Source: G965216905 sp965216905 (lineage in GTDB: Bacteria > Actinomycetota > Acidimicrobiia > Spongiisociales > ZC4RG35). Taken from it: 64,000 bases of DNA. This document shows positions 19,542-27,366 of this stretch, in pieces. The notes beneath the pieces were generated by a model. The model made no database searches and had not been told where the DNA came from. It saw only the letters and a program-made list of their open reading frames with translations. The stretch lies in contig OZ244213.1 of NCBI GenBank assembly GCA_965216905.1, positions 372,001-436,000 on the forward strand, given 5' to 3'. The position numbers were made by a program, and so were the translations under genes. Positions within the stretch are counted from its first letter, which is position 1. Every line of letters starts with the position of its first letter.

Positions 19542-20355
19542 GGATCACCTCCGCCAACCTCACGAACGCCGCAGGATCGAGCGTCTCCGGCCGGGACGCC
19601 GGGTCGACACCGGCCCGTTGCAGCAACGTCTCGATCGATTCGCCGGCATCGTCTGCCATCGCCGCGAGCGAGCGGCGCAGCATCTTGCGCCGCTGTCCGA
19701 AGGCGTTGGCGGCGATGCCGATCGCCTCCTCGGCGCGGCGAGGCGGGTCGATGCGGTCGACGACCACGACGGCGGAATCGACCGCCGGCGGCGGGACGAA
19801 CACGCGGGGCCCGACGCGAAAGACGATCTCGGCATCCCCGTAGAGGCCCATCACCACACTCGGCAGCCCGTAGATCTTCGAACCGGGCCGGGCGACGAAA
19901 CGCTGCGCCACCTCACGCTGCACCATCACCACCATGCGTTCGACCGCCGGGGTGGCCCGCAACGTCTGCAGCACCAGCGGAGTCCCGATGTTGTAGGGCA
20001 GGTTCGCCACCAGCACCCACGGACCCCGGCCCAGCTCCTCGGCGAGGTTCACGTCCATGATGTCGGCGAAGCGGAGGTCGATGTCGTCACCGAGGACCTC
20101 GGTCAGCACCGGCTCGAGTCCCCGGTCGATCTCATACGAGATGAGTCGCCCCGGATTCGCCGCGGCCAGCGCGGCGGTGAGCGCCCCGGATCCGGCACCG
20201 ACCTCCACCACCTGCCGGTCCTCGACGGCTGCGACGTCGACGATCCGTCGAATGATGTTCGGGTCTGCCAGGAAGTGCTGACCGAGCCGGCGCGACAGCG
20301 AGACGTCGTGGCGGGCGAGCAGCGCCTGGATGGACGCGGGCGTCTGTCCGGTCAT
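19534..20355 (-). CDS. rsmA: 16S rRNA dimethyladenosine transferase
   Basis: The 273-residue KsgA/RsmA enzyme dimethylates two adjacent adenosines in helix 45 of 16S rRNA, a late step of 30S maturation. Seen are RRLGQHFL (residues 22-29), the SAM-binding EVGAGSGALT (51-60), the catalytic VANLPYNI and a C-terminal helical domain. ATG 20355 overlaps the tatD stop by ATGA. Start and end overlaps show tight translational coupling with tatD and ispE. Confidence 0.95.
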   Translation of the reverse strand: MTGQTPASIQALLARHDVSLSRRLGQHFLADPNIIRRIVDVAAVEDRQVVEVGAGSGALTAALAAANPGRLISYEIDRGLEPVLTEVLGDDIDLRFADIMDVNLAEELGRGPWVLVANLPYNIGTPLVLQTLRATPAVERMVVMVQREVAQRFVARPGSKIYGLPSVVMGLYGDAEIVFRVGPRVFVPPPAVDSAVVVVDRIDPPRRAEEAIGIAANAFGQRRKMLRRSLAAMADDAGESIETLLQRAGVDPASRPETLDPAAFVRLAEVIHG

Positions 20356-21134
20356 CGACCGAAGACCTCGGCGGCGCGGTCGGAGGTGGCGGTGGCGACC
20401 TCGCCGACCTCCATCCCCCACACGCCCGCCAGGGCGGCCCCGACGTAGGCCACCCAAGCCGGTTCGTTGTCCTCGCCACGGTGGGGAGGCGGAGCGAGGT
20501 AGGGAGTATCGGTCTCGACCATCGCCCGATCCGGTGGTACGAGCGCCGCCCCGCGCCGGACCGTGTCACCGGTCTCGAAGGCAACCGGTCCCGCAAACGA
20601 GAAGGTCACGCCCAATGCGAGAAACCGCTTGGTCCAACGTGGTCCACCCGTCCAGCAGTGCAGCACCGTCTGCGGTCCCGCCCCGCTGCTCTCGATGAGA
20701 TCGTGTACTTCGGCGAAGGCGTCCCGGCAATGGACGATGAGTGGCTTGCGATGCTCGATGGCCAGACGGATGTGATCGACGAACGCGGCTCGCTGGGCGG
20801 TCGGATCGGAGAGGTTGCGATAGAAGTCGAGGCCGGTCTCCCCGACCGCGGCCACCTCCGGCACCATCGCGGCGATCGTGTCGCGCTGTTCGGGCCAGCG
20901 GCCGGCGGAGTGGGGATGCAGCCCGGCCGTGGGAAGCACCCTTCCCGGACTTCGGCCGGCGAGTTCCACCGATGCCCGGGACGTGGCCAGATCGGTACCG
21001 GGAGCGACGAGCCAACGAACGTTGGGCGCCCGAGCCAGCAACACCTCCGGCCCGCGAGCATCCAGCTGGAGGTGGCAGTGGGTGTCGACCCAGTGTTCGG
21101 CCAGCGCGTCTTGGTGGGCGGCGTCGTCGATCAT
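20352..21134 (-). CDS. tatD: TatD-family metal-dependent deoxyribonuclease
   Basis: The 260-residue hydrolase has the TatD TIM-barrel metal ligands in order: DTHCHLQ (17-23), GLHPHSA, GETGLDFYR, VHCRDAF, HCWTG and the C-terminal ETDTPYLAP. TatD proteins are 3'-5' nucleases linked to DNA repair and D-Tyr-tRNA processing. In actinobacteria tatD commonly precedes ksgA, with metG before and rpfB between. Here neither metG nor rpfB is present, and a small AbrB gene lies 41 bases upstream. Confidence 0.93.
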   Translation of the reverse strand: MIDDAAHQDALAEHWVDTHCHLQLDARGPEVLLARAPNVRWLVAPGTDLATSRASVELAGRSPGRVLPTAGLHPHSAGRWPEQRDTIAAMVPEVAAVGETGLDFYRNLSDPTAQRAAFVDHIRLAIEHRKPLIVHCRDAFAEVHDLIESSGAGPQTVLHCWTGGPRWTKRFLALGVTFSFAGPVAFETGDTVRRGAALVPPDRAMVETDTPYLAPPPHRGEDNEPAWVAYVGAALAGVWGMEVGEVATATSDRAAEVFGR

Positions 21135-21175
21135 CGGCACCAGGTCCTGGTCACGCGTTCGGTCGAACGAGCCGC

Positions 21176-21418
21176 TCAGGCCGAGAGTTGCAGCTTGCAG
21201 GAGGTGCAGACCCCGCGGCCTTTGAAGCTCCCGACATTGTCGGTCCCTCCGCAGAACACGCAGGTGCTCTCCAGCTTCCGGAGCACGATGTTGGGACCTT
21301 CGATCGAGATCGAGAGCTGGTCGCCCTCGCGGATGTTGAAGAGCCGACGGGTCTCGGCCGGGATGACAATCCTGCCCAGGTCGTCGATCTTCCGTGCAAT
21401 TCCCGATTCCGAGGCCAC
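21176..21418 (-). CDS. AbrB/SpoVT-type regulator with zinc ribbon
   Basis: The 80-residue protein joins a swapped-hairpin AbrB DNA-binding domain (residues 5-48; ARKIDDLGRIVIPAETRR) to a C-terminal four-Cys zinc ribbon (Cys53, Cys56, Cys71, Cys74). AbrB domains dimerise and bind DNA, often as transition-state or housekeeping regulators. The added ribbon may aid oligomerisation or metal or redox sensing, which is a guess. GTG 21418 has GGAGGG in front. It lies at the head of the tatD-rsmA-ispE genes and could control them. Confidence 0.85.
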   Translation of the reverse strand: MASESGIARKIDDLGRIVIPAETRRLFNIREGDQLSISIEGPNIVLRKLESTCVFCGGTDNVGSFKGRGVCTSCKLQLSA

Positions 21419-21503
21419 AGCGCCCTCCGACCTTCGAGCTGAGTGTCCGCCGCGCCACCTTACCCACCACCCCGCCGCCCTGCCGGTCGTGGCCGCGGTC
21501 GGC

Positions 21504-22328
21504 TCAGGAGCCTTCCCCGAGCCGCTCGTATACGGTCCGGCGGTCGACTCCCGTGCGCTTGGCCGCCTCCCTGGCCGCCGACGAACGGCTCGCTCCGTCG
21601 GCCATCTGTTCGACCCCGATGGTCACCGCCTCCTCGATGGTCGGGGTGGGCGGTGCAGCGCCTTCCAGGACGAGCGTGTACTCGCCCCGGGGTCGGCGTT
21701 CACTCCACTTCGCCACCGCCTCACCGAGTGTGATCCGCTCGATCTCCTCGTGGAGCTTGGTCAACTCGCGAGCAACGCACACGACCCGGTCCGACCCCAG
21801 CGCCTCGGAAAGGTCGGAGAGATCGGCCACCAACCGGTGCGGGGTGGCGAACAGGACCACCGTGCGCTCCTCGCGAGCGAGCCCGGCGAGCCGCTCCCGC
21901 CGTTCGGATGCCTTCTTCGGGAGGTAGCCATCGAAGACGAACCGGTCGGCCGGACAGCCCGACACGGCGACCGCCGCGGTCACGGCGCTCGGCCCCGCCA
22001 CGACCGAGACCGTTGCGCCGATCTCGAATGCCGCCGCCACCGCCCGCGCCCCGGGGTCGCTCACCGCCGGCATCCCGGCGTCGGTCAGCACCGCCACGTC
22101 GTCACCGGCCGCGAGGCGACCGACGATCTCGGCGGATCGCTCCGCCTCGTTGCCGGCGAAGTGGCTCCGAAGCGGAGGATGCACACCCGCCGCCTCCAAC
22201 AGGGTCCGGGCGCGGCGGGTGTCCTCGGCGTACACCACGTCGACCCGGCCGAGCACCGCTCGCAGCCGGGGACTCAGATCATCGAGGTTCCCGATCGGGG
22301 TGGCGCACACGTGCAGCGTTCCGGCCAT
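21504..22328 (-). CDS. rsmI: 16S rRNA 2'-O-ribose C1402 methyltransferase
   Basis: This 274-residue SAM enzyme methylates the ribose of C1402 in the decoding centre. Typical blocks are LHVCATPIGNLDDLSPR at the start, AEDTRRARTLL, VLTDAGMPAVSDPG and VAGPSAVTAAVAVSG. A C-terminal helical module (ASRSSAAREAAKRTGVDRRTVYERL) resembles a helix-turn-helix and is usual in RsmI. A TANNNT box ends 8 bases before the ATG, and no Shine-Dalgarno site is seen. The start lies inside the 3' end of the DUF192 gene. Confidence 0.94.
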   Translation of the reverse strand: MAGTLHVCATPIGNLDDLSPRLRAVLGRVDVVYAEDTRRARTLLEAAGVHPPLRSHFAGNEAERSAEIVGRLAAGDDVAVLTDAGMPAVSDPGARAVAAAFEIGATVSVVAGPSAVTAAVAVSGCPADRFVFDGYLPKKASERRERLAGLAREERTVVLFATPHRLVADLSDLSEALGSDRVVCVARELTKLHEEIERITLGEAVAKWSERRPRGEYTLVLEGAAPPTPTIEEAVTIGVEQMADGASRSSAAREAAKRTGVDRRTVYERLGEGS

Positions 22329-22659
22329 CGCCGGTGACGCTACCGCGCCGGGCGGTCAGGACTGCGCCGGTCGGTGGCGCCCGGCGGTCCGCGTCCAACT
22401 CGAGGATCCATCTCGCCCCCCCGTCGGCCACCACCCGTCGAGGCGGAACACGCCGGACGCTGCGGACACGGCAGTCGCTGCCCAGAGAGACGATCAGGAG
22501 GGAAACCGACATGCCGAACGTGTGGACGGAGCGGGCCCGAATGAGGAGGCCGTGCGTGGATGGGTGGGGCCGCAGCCCACGAAGCCTGCTCCGAAAGCCG
22601 TTCGCCACGACCACCGGGCCCGATCGCCAGGTCCCGGTCCGCAGTTCGATCGTGCCCAC
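22279..22659 (-). CDS. DUF192-family protein overlapping rsmI
   Basis: This 126-residue frame matches the DUF192 family pattern: a GFRSRLRGLR helix, THGLLI, then SVHTFGMSVSLLIVSL and VPPRR. These fit the family blocks R-GLM, MLF, HTFGM and P. Most of the domain lies in residues 15-90. The last 16 codons overlap the rsmI start by 50 bases in another frame. The GTG start at 22659 is a best guess with no strong ribosome site. Family function is unknown. Because it is GC-rich and overlapping, it should be treated as probable, not certain. Confidence 0.6.
   Translation of the reverse strand: MGTIELRTGTWRSGPVVVANGFRSRLRGLRPHPSTHGLLIRARSVHTFGMSVSLLIVSLGSDCRVRSVRRVPPRRVVADGGARWILELDADRRAPPTGAVLTARRGSVTGDGRNAARVRHPDREPR
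22337..22342 (-). promoter_or_regulatory. -10 box before rsmI
   Basis: TAGCGT on the minus strand ends eight bases before the rsmI ATG and lies inside the DUF192 frame. It suggests a leaderless rsmI transcript. Confidence 0.4.
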
Positions 22660-22726
22660 ATCTCGAACATACCGAGCCGGGGCGGACGCGAACAGGGAGC
22701 CGGCCCGTCCGCAGGGCACCCGACGC

Positions 22727-24061
22727 TCAGGCGGTCGGCCGGACCAGTGTGGCGGCCATCGCCTCTCCGATCGCCGGATCGGACGCCGCCAGGAAGTACA
22801 CGGTCTGGTCCTGGCGATCGACCAGCGCGAAATCCTCGCCGGTGAACCACATGGCGTCGTCCCGCTCTTCGCCTTCGCCGACCTCCATACCGGTCTCGGC
22901 ATAGTCGATGAGCGCCTGCGCCATCTCGACGGCATCGTCGGGCGTATCGCCCGCATAGGCGAGCAGCATCACCACATCCTCGCCGTCGAACAGCGTCATG
23001 TAGCGATCGCCGCCCCACCCGTCGGCCGCCTCGGGCCGGCCACCGAGGATCTGGTTGAACATCAGCTCGAAGCTCAACTCTCCCCACGTCGCGTCGTAGA
23101 TCAGCTCGTAACCCTCGATGTCGAGGACCGGCACCTCGATGGGCATCGGAAGGTCGGTCCGGTAGTCCTCCGGCGTGATGATCTGCTCCGACGAGACGGG
23201 CGGTTGGGAGTAGGCCTCGTCGACCGCCTCGAACCCACCTTCCTCCAGGAGGGTGACGACGAACTCGCGGCCCGCCGTGTACGGGAACAGGAGCGACTCT
23301 TGAATAAACCGGGGGGCGGCGTCGAGTGCCGTGGAGTCGGCCTCGAGGGACTCCTCCAACAGCTCGGTCTTCTCCGCCAGGGACAGCCCCATCAGGTACT
23401 CGAACTCGGTGGCGACCGCGTCACCCTCGATGAGGGCCTGGAACGCAACCACTTCGTCGTACCGCTGCTCGTCGTAGAGCTGGTCGTAGGTCGTGCCGAG
23501 GTCGAAGTGTTGATCGGTAAGCGCATGCGTCAACTCGTGGACGATCGTGCTTCGTTCGAGCGCGCTGAAGGCGTCGGAACGCAGCGGCACCACCAGTTCC
23601 TTGGTGTCGGTGTCGTAGAAGCCGGCAACCTGTTCGCCGTAGAGGTCGAGGTATGTGTCGAGCAGGCTGGTGTCGGGCTCGATCAGGCCGAGCAACACGT
23701 CGAGGGCTTCGTCGGTGTCGAGGTTCTCGACGTTCTCCTCGATGTCCTCACGGACCAGCACTTCCAGTTCATCCGCAGTCACGACCCGCACGCTGGGAGG
23801 CTCGACGAACTCGAGGCCGCGCAGTTCCTCCACCACGCCGCTGAGCTCGATGATCGTTTCCTGCAAGGCATCCGGCAGCTCATCCATCCCTTCCGGAACG
23901 ACCGGCGCCTCGGTGGTGGTCGTCAGGGCCGCCGTGGTGGTCGTCTCGACCGGCACGGTGGTCGGAGCCGGCTGGGCGCCGCCGGTGCATGCAGCCGCGG
24001 TCACGGCGAGCACCACCAAGAGCAGCAGGCGCGTACGGAGGTTCGGAGAGAGATCGCGCAT
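22727..24061 (-). CDS. Lipoprotein with HELTH zinc-peptidase motif
   Basis: The 444-residue protein has a lipoprotein signal (hydrophobic 11-24, Cys25 in AAAC), a Thr-rich linker (30-55) and an acidic mature domain. At residues 175-179 it has HELTH followed by ALTDQHFDL, the HExxH zinc motif of gluzincin-like peptidases. A Glu in FQALIEGDA about 40 residues later could be the third ligand. The rest resembles no family I can name. It is probably anchored outside the cell membrane. ATG 24061 is chosen because a TAACGT box ends seven bases upstream. Confidence 0.8.
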   Translation of the reverse strand: MRDLSPNLRTRLLLLVVLAVTAAACTGGAQPAPTTVPVETTTTAALTTTTEAPVVPEGMDELPDALQETIIELSGVVEELRGLEFVEPPSVRVVTADELEVLVREDIEENVENLDTDEALDVLLGLIEPDTSLLDTYLDLYGEQVAGFYDTDTKELVVPLRSDAFSALERSTIVHELTHALTDQHFDLGTTYDQLYDEQRYDEVVAFQALIEGDAVATEFEYLMGLSLAEKTELLEESLEADSTALDAAPRFIQESLLFPYTAGREFVVTLLEEGGFEAVDEAYSQPPVSSEQIITPEDYRTDLPMPIEVPVLDIEGYELIYDATWGELSFELMFNQILGGRPEAADGWGGDRYMTLFDGEDVVMLLAYAGDTPDDAVEMAQALIDYAETGMEVGEGEERDDAMWFTGEDFALVDRQDQTVYFLAASDPAIGEAMAATLVRPTA

Positions 24062-24068
24062 CACCGGC

Positions 24069-24074
24069 ACGTTA
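24069..24074 (-). promoter_or_regulatory. -10 box of leaderless lipoprotein transcript
   Basis: TAACGT on the minus strand ends seven bases before ATG 24061. It favours that start over GTG 24070, which would fall inside the box. Confidence 0.45.
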
Positions 24075-24133
24075 TCGGCACGATCGGACTACTCCTGAGC
24101 ACTCGACACGACGCCGAGGTGAATACCAAGAAT

Positions 24134-24152
24134 CCCCAGGCGATGCCTGGGG
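24134..24152 (-). terminator. Terminator after tRNA-Ala
   Basis: An 8-bp GC-rich perfect stem (24134-24141 with 24145-24152) and a 3-base loop lie just downstream of tRNA-Ala on the minus strand. They are followed by a T-rich ATTCTTGG stretch. Confidence 0.7.
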
Positions 24153-24160
24153 ACCCGTTG

Positions 24161-24234
24161 TGGAGGTGAGGGGATTTGAACCCCTGACTTCTTCCGTGCG
24201 AGGGAAGCGCTCTGCCGGGCTGAGCTACACCCCC
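24161..24234 (-). tRNA. tRNA-Ala (anticodon CGC)
   Basis: The cloverleaf reads on the minus strand. Acceptor GGGGGTG pairs with CACCTCC with one G-T pair, discriminator A. The D-arm is GCTC-AGCCCGGCA-GAGC. The anticodon stem CTTCC/GGAAG encloses CTCGCAC, giving CGC. The T-arm is AGGGG-TTCAAAT-CCCCT. A TACCAT box at 24250-24255 is a plausible -10. It reads GCG. Confidence 0.95.
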
Positions 24235-24290
24235 AAAGTGGAGAACGGAATGGTAGCGCCGGCTCAGACCTCCTCCGAGTCGGGTCTCGA

Positions 24291-24980
24291 TCAGCCGGTG
24301 TCGGTCCCCGCCGCTCCCAGGTCGCGTCGCAGGCGCTCCTGGACGACGGTGGCCGTGAGATCCGACCGGGACCGCTCGACCAGGGAGCGGGCGACGTCGG
24401 TGGTCCGCCGCAGGCCGTTGGTCATCCCGTCCGGATAATCGATGTCGGCCAGCAGGTCGACCACCGCATCCATCATCGTGAGCAGTCGCTGGGCGGTGTC
24501 CAGATCGCCATCTCGGAGCCGGTCGAGGAGGCGTCGCCGGCACTCGCCCACCGCCTCACCGAGCCCGTGCAGGTATGGCACCGGATCCACCGAAAGTGAG
24601 TCCGGCGTCGGCAGGGGGCGATCGGTGAACATCGCCCGGGTCAGTTCGGCCTCGCTGTACTCCTTGACGGCGTCCACGTAGAAGTTGGCGTTCAACGTCT
24701 CCGTGTGCTCCGCCAGGAGCGCCTCCGCCTCGGACAGGAGTTGGGCCGCCTCGGTGATGAGGCTGTCGGCCCGCTCCATCTCGCCCCGATGGAGGCTGCG
24801 GATTGCATTGGCGGAGGCGCGAATCGCCCTACGCGAATCGGACAGACCTCGCTCGCGGGCCGCAAACCGGGAGTCGAGCACGAGCCGGGCGGCATGCCCG
24901 ATCTGCTCGAGATCGGTGGAGAGATCGGAGATCGCAGCCTCAGGAATTGGCCACGATGCGCACCGGGATCTGGTCGGCAT
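24291..24980 (-). CDS. Translin-family protein
   Basis: The 229-residue all-helical protein matches prokaryotic translin: ARERGLSDSRRAIRASANAIRSLHRGE, then FYVDAVKEYSEAELTRAM, PYLHGLGEAVGECRR and a C-terminal DYPDGMTNGLRRTTDVARSL. Eukaryotic translin and TRAX form RNA-binding, RNA-cleaving octamers. The bacterial role is unknown. Acidic residues that could bind metal (for example in GLGEAVGE and EYSEAE) are visible. ATG 24980 overlaps the end of the GlpR-like gene by 41 bases; a later non-ATG start near SDLSTDLEQ is possible. It is the last gene of the galU-moeA locus. Confidence 0.8.
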   Translation of the reverse strand: MPTRSRCASWPIPEAAISDLSTDLEQIGHAARLVLDSRFAARERGLSDSRRAIRASANAIRSLHRGEMERADSLITEAAQLLSEAEALLAEHTETLNANFYVDAVKEYSEAELTRAMFTDRPLPTPDSLSVDPVPYLHGLGEAVGECRRRLLDRLRDGDLDTAQRLLTMMDAVVDLLADIDYPDGMTNGLRRTTDVARSLVERSRSDLTATVVQERLRRDLGAAGTDTG

Positions 24981-25386
24981 CGTGGGGACGCTCGACCAGA
25001 TGCTCGTGGGCCATCCGGCCGGCCTTCCGCTGCTTCATCTGCAACAGCACGCCGACGTACACCGCGATCAGCGCATCGACGGCGAGATGGACCACCAACC
25101 ACACCGTCGAGTGCAGCAGAATCGCCAGGCTCAGCGTCGCCACCGCCAGTCCAACCAGCACCGTCAGCGCTCGACGGCGCCGCGCCCGAATCGAATCGCG
25201 GGCGGTCACGCGGTTCGAGGAGTACGTCCGACGCTGAACGTCTGCCATCACGTGGGTCCAACGATCGAACTCCTCGGTGGAGTTGAGCGGGGCGCTGCTG
25301 TTGCGCCCGAACAGCTGGGGAAAGAGATATACGCCCCAGATCGTGGCGATCACCAGTGCTGCGATGAGAATCGGGGCGTCCATCAT
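24940..25386 (-). CDS. GlpR/SepX-like membrane protein
   Basis: The 148-residue protein has an N-terminal membrane helix (5-25, ending LFPQL), a basic cytoplasmic loop (27-72; STEEFDRWTHVMADV, then Arg-rich) and two more membrane helices (74-91, 94-115). This layout, and its place beside moeA and galU, match the actinobacterial GlpR/SepX family. In that family the membrane protein partners the MoeA-like protein Glp and takes part in septum formation. The assignment rests on topology, the STxxFDRW-like region and synteny, since overall sequence conservation is low. AAGGGT precedes the start. Confidence 0.6.
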   Translation of the reverse strand: MMDAPILIAALVIATIWGVYLFPQLFGRNSSAPLNSTEEFDRWTHVMADVQRRTYSSNRVTARDSIRARRRRALTVLVGLAVATLSLAILLHSTVWLVVHLAVDALIAVYVGVLLQMKQRKAGRMAHEHLVERPHDADQIPVRIVANS

Positions 25387-25614
25387 TCACGACCCTTCAC
25401 ATCGGTGACTGCCCCTGCTTCCATCGAGAGACCGCCCACCAAGAGTGCACCTGCCATGAGATCATCTCCGCCTTGAACTCGGGGCGAGGATAGCCAGTCG
25501 AGGGTTTGTCACCAAGCCTCTCACCGCCCATCACCACGCTCCGTGGTCATCACTGCGGCCGCGCTCCAAGCGATCGCGTCCGCATCGGTCACCGTCTGGG
25601 ATTCGGCAGGGGCC
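25387..25614. other. Intergenic gap without a recognised gene
   Basis: These 228 bases between moaC and the GlpR-like gene hold no convincing frame, terminator or repeat. They probably carry a promoter for the GlpR-like gene, but no good box is evident. Confidence 0.4.
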
Positions 25615-26130
25615 TCACGACGGTGGATCCGTCGACGTGGCACCGCCCGGCCCCGGCGGGGCCGGAGCCGTCCAAACTCCAGAACGACCCCCCTGCTTCC
25701 GGCGCAAGCGTAGCTCGCTGATCACGACGCCGCGCTCCACACCCTTCACCATGTCGTACAACGCCAGCGCCGCCACGGAGACGGCGGTCATCGCTTCCAT
25801 CTCGACGCCGGTCCGCCCGGTGGTCCGGACGGTCGCCACAATCGACGCGCCGGCCTCGATCCGCTCAACGTCCACTGTGACCGCATCGATGGGGAGCGGG
25901 TGACACAACGGCACCAGCTCGGCCGTTCGCTTGGCTCCCATGATGCCCGCCAGGCGGACCGACGCCAGCGCGTCACCCTTGGGAAGACGGCCACCAAACA
26001 GGAGGTCGGCAGTGTCCTCACGCATGACCACGACAGCCTCGGCGGTCGCCATCCGAGTCGTCTCGGGCTTGTCACCGACGTCGACCATGCGGACATGCCC
26101 TTCGTCGTCGAGGTGAGACAGATCACCCAC
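25615..26130 (-). CDS. moaC: Cyclic pyranopterin monophosphate synthase
   Basis: The 171-residue enzyme performs the second step of molybdenum cofactor synthesis, making cPMP together with MoaA. The motifs RMVDVGDKPETTRMATAEA, KGDALASVRLAGIMGAKRT, PLCHPLPI and TGVEMEAMTAVSVAAL are all present. The C-terminus is about ten residues longer than usual and rich in Pro, Gly and Ser. GTG 26130 has GGAGGGAGG upstream and overlaps the moeA stop by eight bases. No moaA is in the window. Confidence 0.95.
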   Translation of the reverse strand: MGDLSHLDDEGHVRMVDVGDKPETTRMATAEAVVVMREDTADLLFGGRLPKGDALASVRLAGIMGAKRTAELVPLCHPLPIDAVTVDVERIEAGASIVATVRTTGRTGVEMEAMTAVSVAALALYDMVKGVERGVVISELRLRRKQGGRSGVWTAPAPPGPGGATSTDPPS

Positions 26131-27364
26131 CGAGCGCCTCCCTCCTCGTCCGCGATGCCGGCCACCGAAACATCTCGAGGGACACCTCGTCGCCGGCCGC
26201 CACCTCCGCCGTTCCCTCGGGCACGACCGCGAATGCATTGGCGTTGGCTGTCGTGGACAGCACGTGAGACCCCTGCCCGCCACCTTCGGGAAGTGCCGCC
26301 ACCGGACCCGACCGACTCCAGTCGACGGCGACCCGGGTGAACACCGTCTTCGCCGGGTCGGTCTTCCACCGGTCGTCGGAAACACCCATGATCCGGGGCC
26401 GAAACACGGTCGAGCTGCCGAGCATGGTGAGCAGCGCCGGGCGCAGGAACTGTTCGAACGAGACGAGGACCGACACCGGATTGCCCGGCAACCCGAAGAA
26501 CGGCGTCGACCCGATCTTCCCGAAGGCGAACGGCTTGGCGGGTTGCATCGCCACTCGCCACAGACCGACGCCTCCGATCTCGGTGAGCACGTGCTTGACC
26601 AGGTCGTACTCACCCATCGAGACACCACCGGACGTCACCACGACATCGCACGTGGCGGCCGCCCGCTCCAACGTGTCCCGCAGCCTTCTCCGGTCGTCCG
26701 GGACGATCCCATAATCGGCGACGTCGACACCGACCTCGGCGAGCAGCCCTCGCAACAGTGGACGGTTGGCATCGCGGATCCACCCCGGCTCCAACACCTT
26801 GGTCTCCGGCGCCTTCACCTCGTCGCCCGTCGAGAGGATCGCCACTCTCGGCCTCCGATGCACGACCACCGTGCCCGAACCGGCTGTCGCCAGCAGGGCC
26901 ACATGGGCGGGTCCGAGCCGGACCCCCGGTGACGCCAGCATCATGCCCTCGCGGATGTCACTTCCCGCCGCTCGAATCGCCGTTCCCTCTTCCACGGCCC
27001 GGTTGACGAGCACCGCTCCCTCTTCCGGTTCGGTGTCCTCGACCTTGACCACGGCATCGGCCCCGACCGGGATGGGCGCCCCGGTCATGATCTGGATGGC
27101 GGTTCCCGGCTCGACCCGCGCCGATGAGGCGTGCCCGGCGGCGAGTTGGTCGACAACTCGCAGCCGGACGGGCACCGACGCCACGTCGACGGCCCGCACG
27201 GCGAAGCCGTCCATCGCCGAGTTTGCGAACGGCGGGACGTCGCCGCCGGCAGCCACCGGCTCTACGAGGCACAGCCCATGGACGTCCCAGATGGGGAGCC
27301 GCACGCCGGGCAGCTGCGCCACCGCGTCGAGCACCTCGTGCTGTGCGTCGACGAGCGACCGCAT
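26123..27364 (-). CDS. moeA: Molybdopterin molybdotransferase MoeA / Glp-type protein
   Basis: The 413-residue protein has all MoeA landmarks: PPFANSAMDGFAVRA, MTGAPIPVGADAVV, ILSTGDEV, VTSGGVSMGEYD and FFGLPGNPVSV. MoeA inserts molybdate into the pterin. In actinobacteria a MoeA-like paralogue called Glp binds FtsZ at the septum, and its gene lies in the galU/GlpR neighbourhood as here. Sequence alone does not separate the two roles. ATG 27364 is selected because GGAAGGG lies six bases upstream. The galU stop lies two bases before it. Confidence 0.9.
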   Translation of the reverse strand: MRSLVDAQHEVLDAVAQLPGVRLPIWDVHGLCLVEPVAAGGDVPPFANSAMDGFAVRAVDVASVPVRLRVVDQLAAGHASSARVEPGTAIQIMTGAPIPVGADAVVKVEDTEPEEGAVLVNRAVEEGTAIRAAGSDIREGMMLASPGVRLGPAHVALLATAGSGTVVVHRRPRVAILSTGDEVKAPETKVLEPGWIRDANRPLLRGLLAEVGVDVADYGIVPDDRRRLRDTLERAAATCDVVVTSGGVSMGEYDLVKHVLTEIGGVGLWRVAMQPAKPFAFGKIGSTPFFGLPGNPVSVLVSFEQFLRPALLTMLGSSTVFRPRIMGVSDDRWKTDPAKTVFTRVAVDWSRSGPVAALPEGGGQGSHVLSTTANANAFAVVPEGTAEVAAGDEVSLEMFRWPASRTRREALGG

Positions 27365-27366
27365 GC

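Noticed and set aside
20481..24169. Long plus-strand frames over tatD, rsmI and the lipoprotein gene
   Set aside because: They are mirrors of recognised minus-strand genes.
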